Shown here piece by piece: positions 1 to 7,176 of a DNA stretch of 9,135 nucleotides. The stretch lies in contig JANXZD010000371.1 in assembly GCA_025355705.1 (NCBI GenBank), positions 1-9,135 of the forward strand, read 5' to 3'. The notes beneath the pieces were generated by a model. The model ran no database searches and was not told the DNA's origin. It was given only the letters and a program-made list of their open reading frames with translations. Numbering within the stretch: the first letter of the stretch is position 1; each line of letters begins with the position of its first letter. A program made the position numbers and the translations under genes. Source of the DNA: Bacteroidota bacterium (lineage in GTDB: Bacteria; Bacteroidota; Ignavibacteria; UBA10030; UBA8401).

Positions 1-248
1 CGGGTATATTTTTGTTTTTCTTACCAATAATAAATTCTGTTGCAAATAGTTCCGCTTAACACCAGATGTTCATTGATTAACAAGACAATGCAACTTCTTG
101 GAAGAAATTTGCTGTTATCTTTATACATTAATAAGTAATAGATAAATCAATAAAACAATAGTCCAAAGGGATGATTTTTAGAGCACATAAACTGCTATTT
201 GATCGAATGAGGTAACGATGTTAAACTAGAGAGATGAACGGATAGAGA
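1..248. other. Intergenic, no gene seen
   Basis: AT-rich stretch with no convincing coding frame, strong ribosome binding site or RNA gene on either strand. It lies downstream of the minus-strand response regulator. I looked there for a hairpin followed by a T-run and found none, so that gene's transcript end is not evident. Confidence 0.5.
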
Positions 249-902
249 TTATTTTTCGCTGCGGGTGTACATTGCAATCTGAAGACGGCTATGTAATGCC
301 AATTTTTCCAAAACATTGTGCACATGACTTTTCACGGTGAATGTTGCAATATTGAGAGTTTCAGCAATTTGTTTGTTGCTCATTCCCTCAACAATCAAGG
401 CAATAATTTCTTTTTCACGCTTTGTCATCCTGATTGCACTCTTGAGGTTTCTTTTCCCTTTCAAAAGGGAATATTCAACTACTTGAGAAAAGAGTGATTC
501 TGTCATGAGAGGGGGAAGTAATTTTGCCCCTTTGACTACAGTTCGAATCGTTTCAATCACATCTTCCAACGCAGCATTTTTAAGGATAAATCCATCCGCC
601 CCAGCTTGCACAAATTCTATAATATCAACCTGTGTTGGAACAAGACCCATTCCAATTATTTTGATATCAGGAAAGTCGTTTTTCAATGACTGAACAATAC
701 TCAAACTGTTTTTACTCACCAAACCAAAATCCATTAATACCAGATGTGCATTTACTGAACGGGCTTTCAATAAAGTATCTTCTCTTCCATTTGAAACACC
801 CGCAACCGTAACATCCTTATACCCATTAATCAAGGAAGTAATGCCTTCCCGTAAGATTCGGTTGTCTTCTATAAGCAGTATTCGGATTTTAGACATAAAC
901 AC
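249..902 (-). CDS. NarL/LuxR-family two-component response regulator
   Basis: A DNA-binding response regulator of 217 residues, the usual length for the NarL/FixJ class. The N-terminal receiver domain (about residues 5-125) shows the acidic pair E12-D13, the probable phospho-acceptor D58 in the LVLMDF strand, and the conserved lysine K108 in GFILKN. The C-terminal LuxR-type helix-turn-helix (about 158-217) contains MTKREKEIIALI and SNKQIAETLNIATFTVKSHV, as in transcription activators of this class. The switch threonine/serine normally found at the end of strand 4 is not evident: that strand reads IKIIGMG. Translation may begin at GTG 902 or at ATG 896 (MSKIRILL); neither has a strong Shine-Dalgarno sequence, and the ATG looks more natural. 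No histidine kinase is adjacent, so the gene is an orphan here. It is divergent from the large secreted-protein gene and might regulate it, which is inference. The family call is firm; target and signal are unknown. Confidence 0.95.
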   Translation of the reverse strand: MFMSKIRILLIEDNRILREGITSLINGYKDVTVAGVSNGREDTLLKARSVNAHLVLMDFGLVSKNSLSIVQSLKNDFPDIKIIGMGLVPTQVDIIEFVQAGADGFILKNAALEDVIETIRTVVKGAKLLPPLMTESLFSQVVEYSLLKGKRNLKSAIRMTKREKEIIALIVEGMSNKQIAETLNIATFTVKSHVHNVLEKLALHSRLQIAMYTRSEK

Positions 903-957
903 TCACACTCGTCGTAGCCTGTTTAGTGGTAAAATTTAAAAAAGAACAACTTCATAC

Positions 958-985
958 ATTATTAAAAATATTTTTAATACAACAA
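958..985 (-). promoter_or_regulatory. Candidate promoter of the response regulator spanning a perfect palindrome
   Basis: Read on the minus strand, TTGTTG (985-980) is followed by a 16-base spacer and AATAAT (963-958), a weak -35 and a good -10 by sigma-70 rules. The implied 5' UTR is about 50 bases. The spacer is nearly filled by a perfect 20-bp palindrome at 960-979, with arms TATTAAAAAT and ATTTTTAATA. A palindrome between the promoter elements is a typical operator position, but AT-rich palindromes also arise by chance. Promoter assignment in this lineage from sequence alone is unreliable. Confidence 0.3.
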
Positions 986-1341
986 CGATCCAAAAACTTA
1001 TTTTCACAGGCATACTCAAACCATTATTCAAGATTCGATATTTGTTTTAGAAATGCCTATTTACATCAATAATGTAACAAATTGAAATATATACGGCAAA
1101 TATCTTAACAACGGTATATTACGACACTGAAAATAATAAATCTATCTGCTCCTGTTCTAACCGCATAGAATGTTGAGCGGTTGAAAGGATTGCATGCGCA
1201 TTTAAAATTACCTCACTCTGATTATCCTTCACCTAACCGATTATTACCGTCGGAATATTGCAGTATTCTTGTGCTATGGAACTATGGTTAAAATAGAAAG
1301 CAGTTTTGTCGTTTAAGCACATCTATTATTCCTTCCAAAGT

Positions 1342-1380
1342 GGTGCACATTCTGCACCCACGCTATGCATGTTTTGCATA
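1342..1380. promoter_or_regulatory. Twin TGCA palindromes, candidate tandem operator
   Basis: Two perfect inverted repeats with the same geometry lie next to each other. GGTGCA-cattc-TGCACC occupies 1342-1358 and TATGCA-tgttt-TGCATA occupies 1364-1380. Both have 6-bp arms, a 5-base spacer and a TGCA at the inner end of each arm, and their centres are 22 bp apart, close to two helical turns. This is what two dimers bound side by side on one DNA face would need. They lie about 235 bp before the start of the secreted-protein gene. The regulator is unknown; the nearby LuxR-type regulator is one candidate. Confidence 0.45.
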
Positions 1381-1602
1381 ATTCTTTCTAAACCATTACT
1401 AAAATAGAATTCCGTGAAGTCCATAAGAAGGATTATTTGTGAGCTCAATCATATTTAAAATATTAATCCATGACATCAATCACATAAAACCGCGCCAATG
1501 ATATTTTATGGCTCATTAAAGATACGCTCCATTATTCTGGCATACGCTTTGGAGGTATTGTATCAAACTTCTAAAACAAGAGGTTAATCTATTTACAATT
1601 AT

Positions 1603-1609
1603 AAGGAGG
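1603..1609 (+). promoter_or_regulatory. Strong Shine-Dalgarno site
   Basis: AAGGAGG lies four bases before the ATG at 1614. It is a near-perfect anti-16S match and fixes the start of the large secreted-protein gene. Confidence 0.85.
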
Positions 1610-1613
1610 CTTC

Positions 1614-4600
1614 ATGGGAACAAGATCGCTACAACGGATACAAACATTGATTGTTTTGCTGATGTTGTTTTCTCTGCAATCTGTGTTTACACAGGATGCA
1701 CCAATCAAACTGTTTGGCAAGATTGACTCAACCGGCAGTAATGTTTCAATCAAACTTAACTGGCAAAATATTTCTGCCGGGCAGACAGATACCTTTTCTG
1801 TTCACCGTGCGGTATTTGCTCCCGGCGTAGTACCAAGCGGCACGCTGCTTAAGTATATTGATGTCATCAAAGATTCTTCGTTTACCGATAAGATAGATAA
1901 AGTATCGGGCTACACGTATGTGTATCAAGTGAAAGCAAGAACCGGTAAACTTCCGCTTCCAATAAGCAACACTCTTACTATTGCATTCCCGAATATTGTC
2001 GTTAAGCCGCCGGTATTATATGCTTCGGTGATGGATTCCGGAAAAGTAAATTTGATATGGTCGGCACCGCTTAATTTTACGCCGCTAAAATATTTTATTT
2101 ATCGCGGACCGTTTGTCAAAGATACACCATTTAATTTTTCAGATGCAAAAGCAATTGATTCTGTAAATATTGCGACAACGCAATATCAAGATAAGGTTGT
2201 CCCTGGTTCGTATGGATATTTTATCAGCGCTGTCGATCAAAATAAATCAATGAATAGTAATGTACCATTCGTTAAAGTTGAAGCTCCGGTACAAAAAACA
2301 GAAAATATCTACCTGAATGGATATCTTGATTCAGTAAGAATTGGCCACCTGAAATGGAGCGTTCCTGTTAACGGTGTCGTATCAAAATATTATATCTATC
2401 GGTATTATAATGCTTCAACCACAGCGCAATTAGAGACCAATAAATTCGTTCTTCTTGATTCATCTGCCACACCTTTCTATGATGATGCAAAAACAAAATT
2501 AAACTTTGGACTGTATGCGTATATCGTTCGTACTGTTACATCTACAACAGTACCGGTTGAAAGTAACGTCCTTATTTTGAAATCCGAACAATCAGTGAGA
2601 CTTGATAATTTTGTTTTATATGCAGCACCAACAAAAGGTGGTGTAAAACTTCAATGGATCATTCCAAATGGATACACTATTGCTAAATATTATATTAAAC
2701 GTCTTGGAAAGAGCAAGCTTGAAGAATCCACCGATCGTAAAAACTTTGTGGCGATTGATTCTGTGAGCGGGGGCATCTCTACGTATGTTGATAGCCTGCA
2801 TAATGGATCATCACCAGTCTATTCATATTATATCGAAGCGCTGACGTCGGATAATAAAACAGTGCAATCATACATCGCTAATATCGTGATCACGGAAAAT
2901 ATCGTCCTTTCCCTGTTACCATCGTTCGATGGTTCACTCAAATTAAGTTGGACAAAACCGGTCAGTGCTCAATCACAATACACGCTGGTCTATCGCAACA
3001 CAGTGCAAAAAAGTGCCGGTGTCCTCGATAGTGCAAAATGGATCCAGGTTGATTCGGTGATAAATTTTGAGTGGAATGACTATGCAAAAAATCTTGGCAA
3101 TGCAACACTGGTCGGCTATCTTGTCAGAGTCAAAATGACGAATGACGGATTCTTGTACAGCAATATGGTGGTTATGCCGATAAAATCTTCTGTACCGGAG
3201 CCATTCACACTTACCGGACGGTCAGACCGTAATCAGATAAAATTACAGTGGAATCTTTCTCCATTGGCACAGACGGATAAATATTTTATCTATCAGGCGA
3301 AACCAACAACATTGAAATTTGATTCCACGCTAGTTTTTACAGTCTTGGATTCTACGATAAATCGAGAGTGGAATAAAACCTTGAGCGCGAATGCACAAGA
3401 TAGAATTTTTGCGTTCTATGTTGAAGCACGTGGTTCAGGAAATAAAGCGCGCACGAATGGCGTTCTTATTACCGTATTGAAAGATCAAAATGTTGATATT
3501 GTAAAAATTATTTCCGAGCCCGGTGAAGAAGCTGTTGTCGGAAAACAATATGTGTATCAGGCAAAAGCCGTGTCATCAGATACAACAGCGACATTTACAT
3601 GGGTACGTGGTACACCGGTCATCCCCGGAATGACTCTTGATACGAATGGAAAATTGTTATGGACACCAACCATTGCAGGTTGGGTAAAGACGGTTATTGG
3701 AGCAAAATCCAATAAAGGTGGTTTTGCATCACAGACATTGGAAATCCGAGTTACCGATGTTAACATTGCCAAAGGTGCTGTTCATGGAACTATCAACGAT
3801 TCACTCGGCAATCCAATTCCGTTTGTGGTTGTTCGTTTGTTCCAACAATCACCCTCTCCGTATGAATATTCAACATTAAGTGATTCATTAGGCAATTTCA
3901 ATATGAAATCAGTATCTGCGGGAAATTATAAGGCATTTGCAACACCGGTGCAGGGAAACTTCTTACCAGTATGGTATCCGAACGCAAAATCGGCTGACCA
4001 AGCTGAAAAAGTTGTTGTTGCAGAATCTTCGGATGTTGCGTTGAATTTTACGCTGCAATCCCGTGAGTTTTCATTGCCAAAATATAATCTTAGCGGTTTT
4101 GTTAATGATACCGCCGGCGGAGCAATACCGGGTGCTGTAGTAATTTTTGCCCGTGCAGAATTTATTTTTAATGCAGCGAAAAAATTATCCGATTCGTCAG
4201 CGGAACTGAACTATCGTCAATTATTCCACTTCGCATTTCTTTCGGGAATGGGAGACGGATTCCGTTTTGATGGATTGTCCCGCGAAATTTTCCGCACGTT
4301 CACCGATTCAACCGGAAAATATGCGGTGAAACTTCCGAAAGGAACATATGTTGGAATCACATTTGCACAAGGATATCGTCGTTTATTATACAACAACAAG
4401 ACCGATCTTCTTTCTGCCGATATGATGCGGTTAATTACCGACACAACAAATATTAACTTCACACTTACCTCACGACCTACCAACATCGTGTTGGGCGGTA
4501 TTGGCGGAGTTGTGCAGGATTCTTCTTCCGGAAAAGGCGTACCGGCACGTGTCATTACTTATCGTGATAAAGGCGACAATAGAATTTCCGATGCGTACTA

Positions 4601-5423
4601 TGTTGATACGGATACAGCAGGTGTGTACAACATCAGCGATCTTCCTACCGGTCAATATATTGTCTTTGCAATACCGTTGGGATCGTATGCACCGTCGTTC
4701 TATAGTACATTTGGCACAACACTGAAATGGAAAAATGCCACCAAACTTGATATCAACGGCAGCATGATTTCCGGTGCAAATATTTTTGTGAAACCAATCA
4801 CTAATAAAAATGAAGGATTCACATTGATCAACGGAACAGTGGTTACGCCATTTAGTCCAGGTGGAAATTCGCCGGCAACATTACAGGGTGTAAATGGTAC
4901 AATCGTATCAGTTTCTGATGGAAACGGTGACGTTGTTGGATATGGTGTTACTGATGAGGCTGGAAATTTCAACGTTTCGAATCTTGCCCCTGGAAGTTAC
5001 ACAGTAACAGTTGATCGATTTGGTTATCAATCAACATCATCGATCAGTGTATCACCGACGTACGATTCACAGGGAAATGCAGTTCCTGCATCTGCATCGT
5101 TTACAATCGGTATCGATTCACCGACAGGTGTTGTTGTGAATAAATCAACGGCACTGCCGACTGAATATAGGTTGGAACAAAACTTCCCGAATCCATTCAA
5201 CCCAACGACAACAATCCGGTTCAGTCTGCCGCAAACAGTGAAAGCAACAGTCACCATTTACAATATTTTGGGACAAAAAGTTGCCACGCTTGTTGATGGA
5301 ATCGTTGAAGCCGGTGCGCATAATGTTTCATGGAATGCAAGTACTGTTTCAAGTGGTGTGTACTTCTATCAAGTGCGAACTGATAACTTTACCGCAACAA
5401 AAAAGATGATGTTGTTAAAGTAA
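1614..5423 (+). CDS. T9SS-secreted multidomain FN3/carboxypeptidase-regulatory-like surface protein
   Basis: A 1269-residue exported protein. Residues 1-26 form a Sec signal peptide: basic start, hydrophobic core LIVLLMLFSL, likely cleavage in SVFT/QDA. Six FN3-like units of about 99 residues follow (roughly 30-625). Their equivalent strands (TFSVHR, KYFIYR, KYYIYR, KYYIKR, QYTLVYR, KYFIYQ) begin at residues 60, 159, 258, 358, 455 and 556. An Ig-like, He_PIG-type unit (about 627-715) carries PGMTLDTNGKLLWTPT. Four carboxypeptidase-regulatory-like beta sandwiches start near 722, 823, 961 and 1068, each with the pattern G-x-V ... D-x-x-G-x-[FY] ... GxY; the second has an insertion of about 40 residues. 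The C-terminus (about 1181-1269) is a T9SS type A sorting domain with PNPFNPTTTIRFSLP (from residue 1192) and YNILGQKVATL, ending KKMMLLK. By family knowledge such cargo crosses the outer membrane through T9SS and is released or anchored at the surface. No catalytic domain is visible, so adhesion or a structural role is likely. Confidence 0.95.
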   Translation: MGTRSLQRIQTLIVLLMLFSLQSVFTQDAPIKLFGKIDSTGSNVSIKLNWQNISAGQTDTFSVHRAVFAPGVVPSGTLLKYIDVIKDSSFTDKIDKVSGYTYVYQVKARTGKLPLPISNTLTIAFPNIVVKPPVLYASVMDSGKVNLIWSAPLNFTPLKYFIYRGPFVKDTPFNFSDAKAIDSVNIATTQYQDKVVPGSYGYFISAVDQNKSMNSNVPFVKVEAPVQKTENIYLNGYLDSVRIGHLKWSVPVNGVVSKYYIYRYYNASTTAQLETNKFVLLDSSATPFYDDAKTKLNFGLYAYIVRTVTSTTVPVESNVLILKSEQSVRLDNFVLYAAPTKGGVKLQWIIPNGYTIAKYYIKRLGKSKLEESTDRKNFVAIDSVSGGISTYVDSLHNGSSPVYSYYIEALTSDNKTVQSYIANIVITENIVLSLLPSFDGSLKLSWTKPVSAQSQYTLVYRNTVQKSAGVLDSAKWIQVDSVINFEWNDYAKNLGNATLVGYLVRVKMTNDGFLYSNMVVMPIKSSVPEPFTLTGRSDRNQIKLQWNLSPLAQTDKYFIYQAKPTTLKFDSTLVFTVLDSTINREWNKTLSANAQDRIFAFYVEARGSGNKARTNGVLITVLKDQNVDIVKIISEPGEEAVVGKQYVYQAKAVSSDTTATFTWVRGTPVIPGMTLDTNGKLLWTPTIAGWVKTVIGAKSNKGGFASQTLEIRVTDVNIAKGAVHGTINDSLGNPIPFVVVRLFQQSPSPYEYSTLSDSLGNFNMKSVSAGNYKAFATPVQGNFLPVWYPNAKSADQAEKVVVAESSDVALNFTLQSREFSLPKYNLSGFVNDTAGGAIPGAVVIFARAEFIFNAAKKLSDSSAELNYRQLFHFAFLSGMGDGFRFDGLSREIFRTFTDSTGKYAVKLPKGTYVGITFAQGYRRLLYNNKTDLLSADMMRLITDTTNINFTLTSRPTNIVLGGIGGVVQDSSSGKGVPARVITYRDKGDNRISDAYYVDTDTAGVYNISDLPTGQYIVFAIPLGSYAPSFYSTFGTTLKWKNATKLDINGSMISGANIFVKPITNKNEGFTLINGTVVTPFSPGGNSPATLQGVNGTIVSVSDGNGDVVGYGVTDEAGNFNVSNLAPGSYTVTVDRFGYQSTSSISVSPTYDSQGNAVPASASFTIGIDSPTGVVVNKSTALPTEYRLEQNFPNPFNPTTTIRFSLPQTVKATVTIYNILGQKVATLVDGIVEAGAHNVSWNASTVSSGVYFYQVRTDNFTATKKMMLLK

Positions 5424-5453
5424 AATAGTTATCAGAAAAGATTTACCATTGAG

Positions 5454-5490
5454 CGCCCGATCTCAGACATGAGATCGGGCGTTTGTGTTT
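5454..5490 (+). terminator. Rho-independent terminator after the T9SS cargo gene
   Basis: A perfect 11-bp GC-rich stem, CGCCCGATCTC (5454-5464) and GAGATCGGGCG (5471-5481), encloses the loop AGACAT and is followed by a T-rich tail, TTTGTGTTTT. It starts 30 bases after the stop codon of the large secreted-protein gene and so ends that transcript. Confidence 0.92.
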
Positions 5491-5812
5491 TGAACTTTTC
5501 ATATTTTCAGCAGTATCGACGTACGACTGGTTTTGTTAGAGTTTGTTGAGAAGTTGAGGATGAATCATATTTCAATATTGGTTGAGACAATGTGTGCGCA
5601 ATAACCAGTGGTAGATATCCTTTTAAAAATATTTTTCTTCTGTGTATCAATCAAGATCACAAAAAATACCGCTTTGCTCAAATGGATCAATAAACATGAA
5701 ATTTCTATTACTGTTATGCCGTCACCACAATCAGGTGTACCATTATTACTCTAATGGAGAAAATAAATAAAATATACACTTTGCTATTGGTCTGCCGAAG
5801 GATGACATTATT
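5491..5812. other. Intergenic, nothing firm
   Basis: AT-rich spacer between the terminator and the small-ORF region. I see no credible gene. A 24-codon frame at 5696-5770 lacks a ribosome binding site. It presumably holds the promoter for the small ORFs downstream, but I cannot point to convincing promoter elements. Confidence 0.4.
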
Positions 5813-5896
5813 ATGATCAGTTTGACACATTTGCGACCTCTGTTGGTCCTGCTGATTTTTTCTGCAGTTGCAAGCGAAAAAGGAACCACACTATGA
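5813..5896 (+). CDS. Possible 27-residue leader or signal-peptide-like small ORF
   Basis: A short reading frame starting at ATG 5813, ten bases after a GAAGGA ribosome-binding-like sequence (5797-5802). The product has a basic N-terminal region, a hydrophobic core LLVLLIFSAVA and then a short polar tail ending SEKGTTL, so it looks like a complete signal peptide with almost no mature part. Its TGA stop (5894-5896) overlaps the next ATG (5893-5895) as ATGA, the arrangement typical of translational coupling. It could be a leader peptide, a tiny membrane peptide, or the remnant of an exported protein gene. It has no recognisable family, and the call rests only on layout and hydrophobicity. Confidence 0.3.
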   Translation: MISLTHLRPLLVLLIFSAVASEKGTTL

Positions 5897-6114
5897 ATGC
5901 TACCATCGGAACGAATATCAACACCATTCTATCAAACGAAAACGGACGATGCGTTGAACTTCTTCATCGTACAGATGACCCATGCGTATGGATCATTCGA
6001 AGTTCGAAAAAATTCTTATGGTTCAGAATGAATACCTCAACAGCCTGGTTTTTGGACAAACAACAGGCATTGATCTTCGCCCAAGAACAGAGAGAAGAGA
6101 ATCGAATTGAGTAA
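5893..6114 (+). CDS. Small hypothetical protein, 73 residues
   Basis: I do not recognise the family. The 73-residue product has a polar N-terminus, a central segment rich in aromatic and basic residues (WIIRSSKKFLWFRM) and a C-terminal STAWFLDKQQALIFAQEQ helix-like stretch ending in charged residues. It has two cysteines (in GRCVELL and DPCVW) and no signal peptide or long hydrophobic helix, so it is probably cytoplasmic. The start at ATG 5893 is supported by AAAAGGA nine bases upstream. It overlaps the preceding 27-codon frame by four bases. The alternating beta-like first half and helical tail look like a real small domain rather than random translation. It is the most credible of the small plus-strand ORFs here. 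Function unknown. Confidence 0.55.
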   Translation: MNATIGTNINTILSNENGRCVELLHRTDDPCVWIIRSSKKFLWFRMNTSTAWFLDKQQALIFAQEQREENRIE

Positions 6115-6353
6115 AGGAAAATAAGTGTATGACAAACAGAGAGTATCAAAAGAAACAACACCGTGGAAGTTCACCGTTCCGGAATGGAGAAACAAATTCC
6201 ATCAGCACTTCTATTGGACATCTATTGCCGGAAGAATGAAGAAATTTGGTATGGTACCCTGTCTCTTCCGAACCGCTGACCGGTATATGCAGGGAGGAGA
6301 AACAGAATCCCTGTGCTCAAAAGGTGGATAAGGAAAAACAAAAGGGTGACACG
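6113..6353 (+). other. Ambiguous small-ORF stretch, possible decayed or frameshifted gene
   Basis: A good ribosome binding site, AAAGGAA (6113-6119), precedes ATG 6129, which opens a 36-codon frame (MTNREYQKKQHRG...) ending at 6239. Its TGA overlaps ATG 6236 as ATGA, opening a 31-codon frame (MKKFGMVPC...) ending at 6331. A third frame carries the most protein-like text, TVEVHRSGMEKQIPSALLLD followed by IYCRKNEEIWYGTLSLPNR, with an ATG at 6184 and a stop at 6277-6279. No single frame spans the region. Either several tiny ORFs are coupled, or one gene of about 70 codons has been broken by frameshifts, with the real peptide starting in the first frame and continuing in the third. I cannot decide, and recognise none of them. 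Confidence 0.3.
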
Positions 6354-6551
6354 ATGAAAAAACAGTTCGGAATGTTCGATCAATTGATCCGCATCATGGA
6401 AATTATTATTGATGCGTTGACGGTAAATAACCCGATTTGGGATATGCTTGGAATTGTAAGTCAGAATCCGGCAGAAAAAAAATATACAGCAAAAGGATAT
6501 TTTCGTCGTGAACGTATCTCTCAAAAAATGAACGACGATATTTTAGAATAA
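6354..6551 (+). CDS. Small hypothetical protein, 65 residues
   Basis: I do not recognise the family. The frame is open further upstream (to 6246), but ATG 6354 is the preferred start because AAAGGG lies about nine bases before it and the product then begins with a natural MKKQFGMFDQLI. The N-terminal half is an amphipathic helix (FDQLIRIMEIIIDALTV), followed by NNPIWDMLGIV and a basic, polar tail with YFRRERISQKMNDD. There are no cysteines, no signal peptide, and the hydrophobic segment is too short and charged for a clear membrane span. The stop codon abuts the ATG of a further 39-codon frame. It could be a small regulatory or membrane-associated protein; this is inference from composition only. 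Confidence 0.5.
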   Translation: MKKQFGMFDQLIRIMEIIIDALTVNNPIWDMLGIVSQNPAEKKYTAKGYFRRERISQKMNDDILE

Positions 6552-6671
6552 ATGAGGTATATCATACACCCGATGACAATGGGGCAAACAGAAGAATCAC
6601 TGAACAAAATGATAACAAGACACGTCAATAGAAGCGATCAGATAAGAATTATCAAAAGGATTTACGATTGA
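6552..6671 (+). CDS. Possible 39-residue small ORF abutting the previous stop
   Basis: Its ATG directly follows the TAA of the 65-codon frame (TAAATG), a layout compatible with termination-reinitiation. The product is basic and polar (MRYIIHPMTMGQTEESLNKM, then a tail with RIIKRIYD). There is no recognisable domain, and no ribosome binding site other than what coupling would supply. It may equally be a chance frame. Confidence 0.22.
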   Translation: MRYIIHPMTMGQTEESLNKMITRHVNRSDQIRIIKRIYD

Positions 6672-6805
6672 CGGGAAATCCTATCTAACGATGAAAAGAA
6701 ATAATTTGAACTACATTTCGTTTATATTTATACCATCATTGGACGAAATCTATCGCCACTTGCATTGCAAACTTGAACCCGCCCTTCCATAGATTAGAGA
6801 ATATC

Positions 6806-7105
6806 TTATTTTCTAAAAAAATTGAACAGACTATTCATCACTGATTGTTCAAGCGTTGAAATGGTTTCCAATTCTCCTTCATCAAGCCATATTCCATTGC
6901 AGATAAAACATTTGTCAATCGTTACCCCTTTATAGTCGATTTCAGACAGTTCCATACCGCATTTTGGGCACCGCATATGGTGTAACGCTTTCAGTTTTTT
7001 CTTCTCTTCTTCCGTTTGCCGCTTTTCTTTTTCCTCTTCCACTTTTCTTTTTCGTTCCAGTTCCAATCTGGTAAAATATTCTTCTTCTTTTACTTTTGTT
7101 ACCAT
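6806..7105 (-). CDS. zf-TFIIB-type zinc-ribbon protein
   Basis: A 99-residue protein with two parts. Residues 1-43 are almost wholly charged (ERKRKVEEEKEKRQTEEEKK), predicting a long helix or coiled coil. Residues 44-82 form a zinc ribbon of the zf-TFIIB type, with MRCPKCGMELSEIDYKGV and CFICNGIWLDEGELE; C46, C49, C66 and C69 are the metal ligands. This family is common, small and of unknown function despite the TFIIB-derived name. The open frame extends upstream to 7231, but ATG 7105 is preferred: TAAGGA lies eight bases before it, and the longer version would overlap the upstream gene and add a low-quality N-terminus. It is the last gene of the minus-strand cluster, 71 bases after the TerB-like gene, probably in the same transcript. 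No clear terminator follows. Confidence 0.88.
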   Translation of the reverse strand: MVTKVKEEEYFTRLELERKRKVEEEKEKRQTEEEKKKLKALHHMRCPKCGMELSEIDYKGVTIDKCFICNGIWLDEGELETISTLEQSVMNSLFNFFRK

Positions 7106-7176
7106 ACAATGATTCCTTAGTGTGATCGAACTTGTATTGATACTCACGAAAATTATGTAGGATCGAACATGATATT

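Larger units (their letters stand above)
903..1613. other. Long divergent regulatory region
   Basis: About 710 bases without a credible gene, between the divergent response regulator and the large secreted-protein gene. It holds a perfect 20-bp palindrome near the regulator (960-979), two consecutive TGCA-centred inverted repeats (1342-1358 and 1364-1380), a 7-bp direct repeat ATACGCT at 1522 and 1542, and a strong ribosome binding site at the right end. The length and density of symmetric motifs suggest a complex promoter region. I could not assign a confident promoter for the plus-strand gene. Confidence 0.6.

Noticed and set aside
1289..1409. TAAAATAGAA repeated at 1289 and 1400
   Set aside because: It is a short AT-rich word expected by chance in such a region, with no symmetry or phasing.
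1522..1548. Direct repeat ATACGCT at 1522 and 1542
   Set aside because: Seven bases repeated once at 20 bp is weak evidence; it may be half of an activator site but could be chance.
4217..4972. Minus-strand frames of about 60-110 codons inside the large secreted-protein gene
   Set aside because: They are antisense shadows of a gene with clear domains; no ribosome binding sites or recognisable motifs.
5696..5770. 24-codon frame beginning MKFLLLLC
   Set aside because: It looks like the start of a lipoprotein signal, but it is very short and has no ribosome binding site.
6246..6353. Upstream extension of the 65-residue ORF to 6246
   Set aside because: The added residues look like random translation, and no ribosome binding site supports the earlier ATG.
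6222..6524. Minus-strand 100-codon frame rich in F, C and I
   Set aside because: It is antisense to the more plausible 65-residue ORF, and its composition is what the opposite strand of A-rich coding DNA yields.
6715..6749. Inverted repeat ATTTCGT ... ACGAAAT with a 21-base spacer
   Set aside because: Arms are short, the loop is long, and no T-run follows in the direction of either neighbouring gene.
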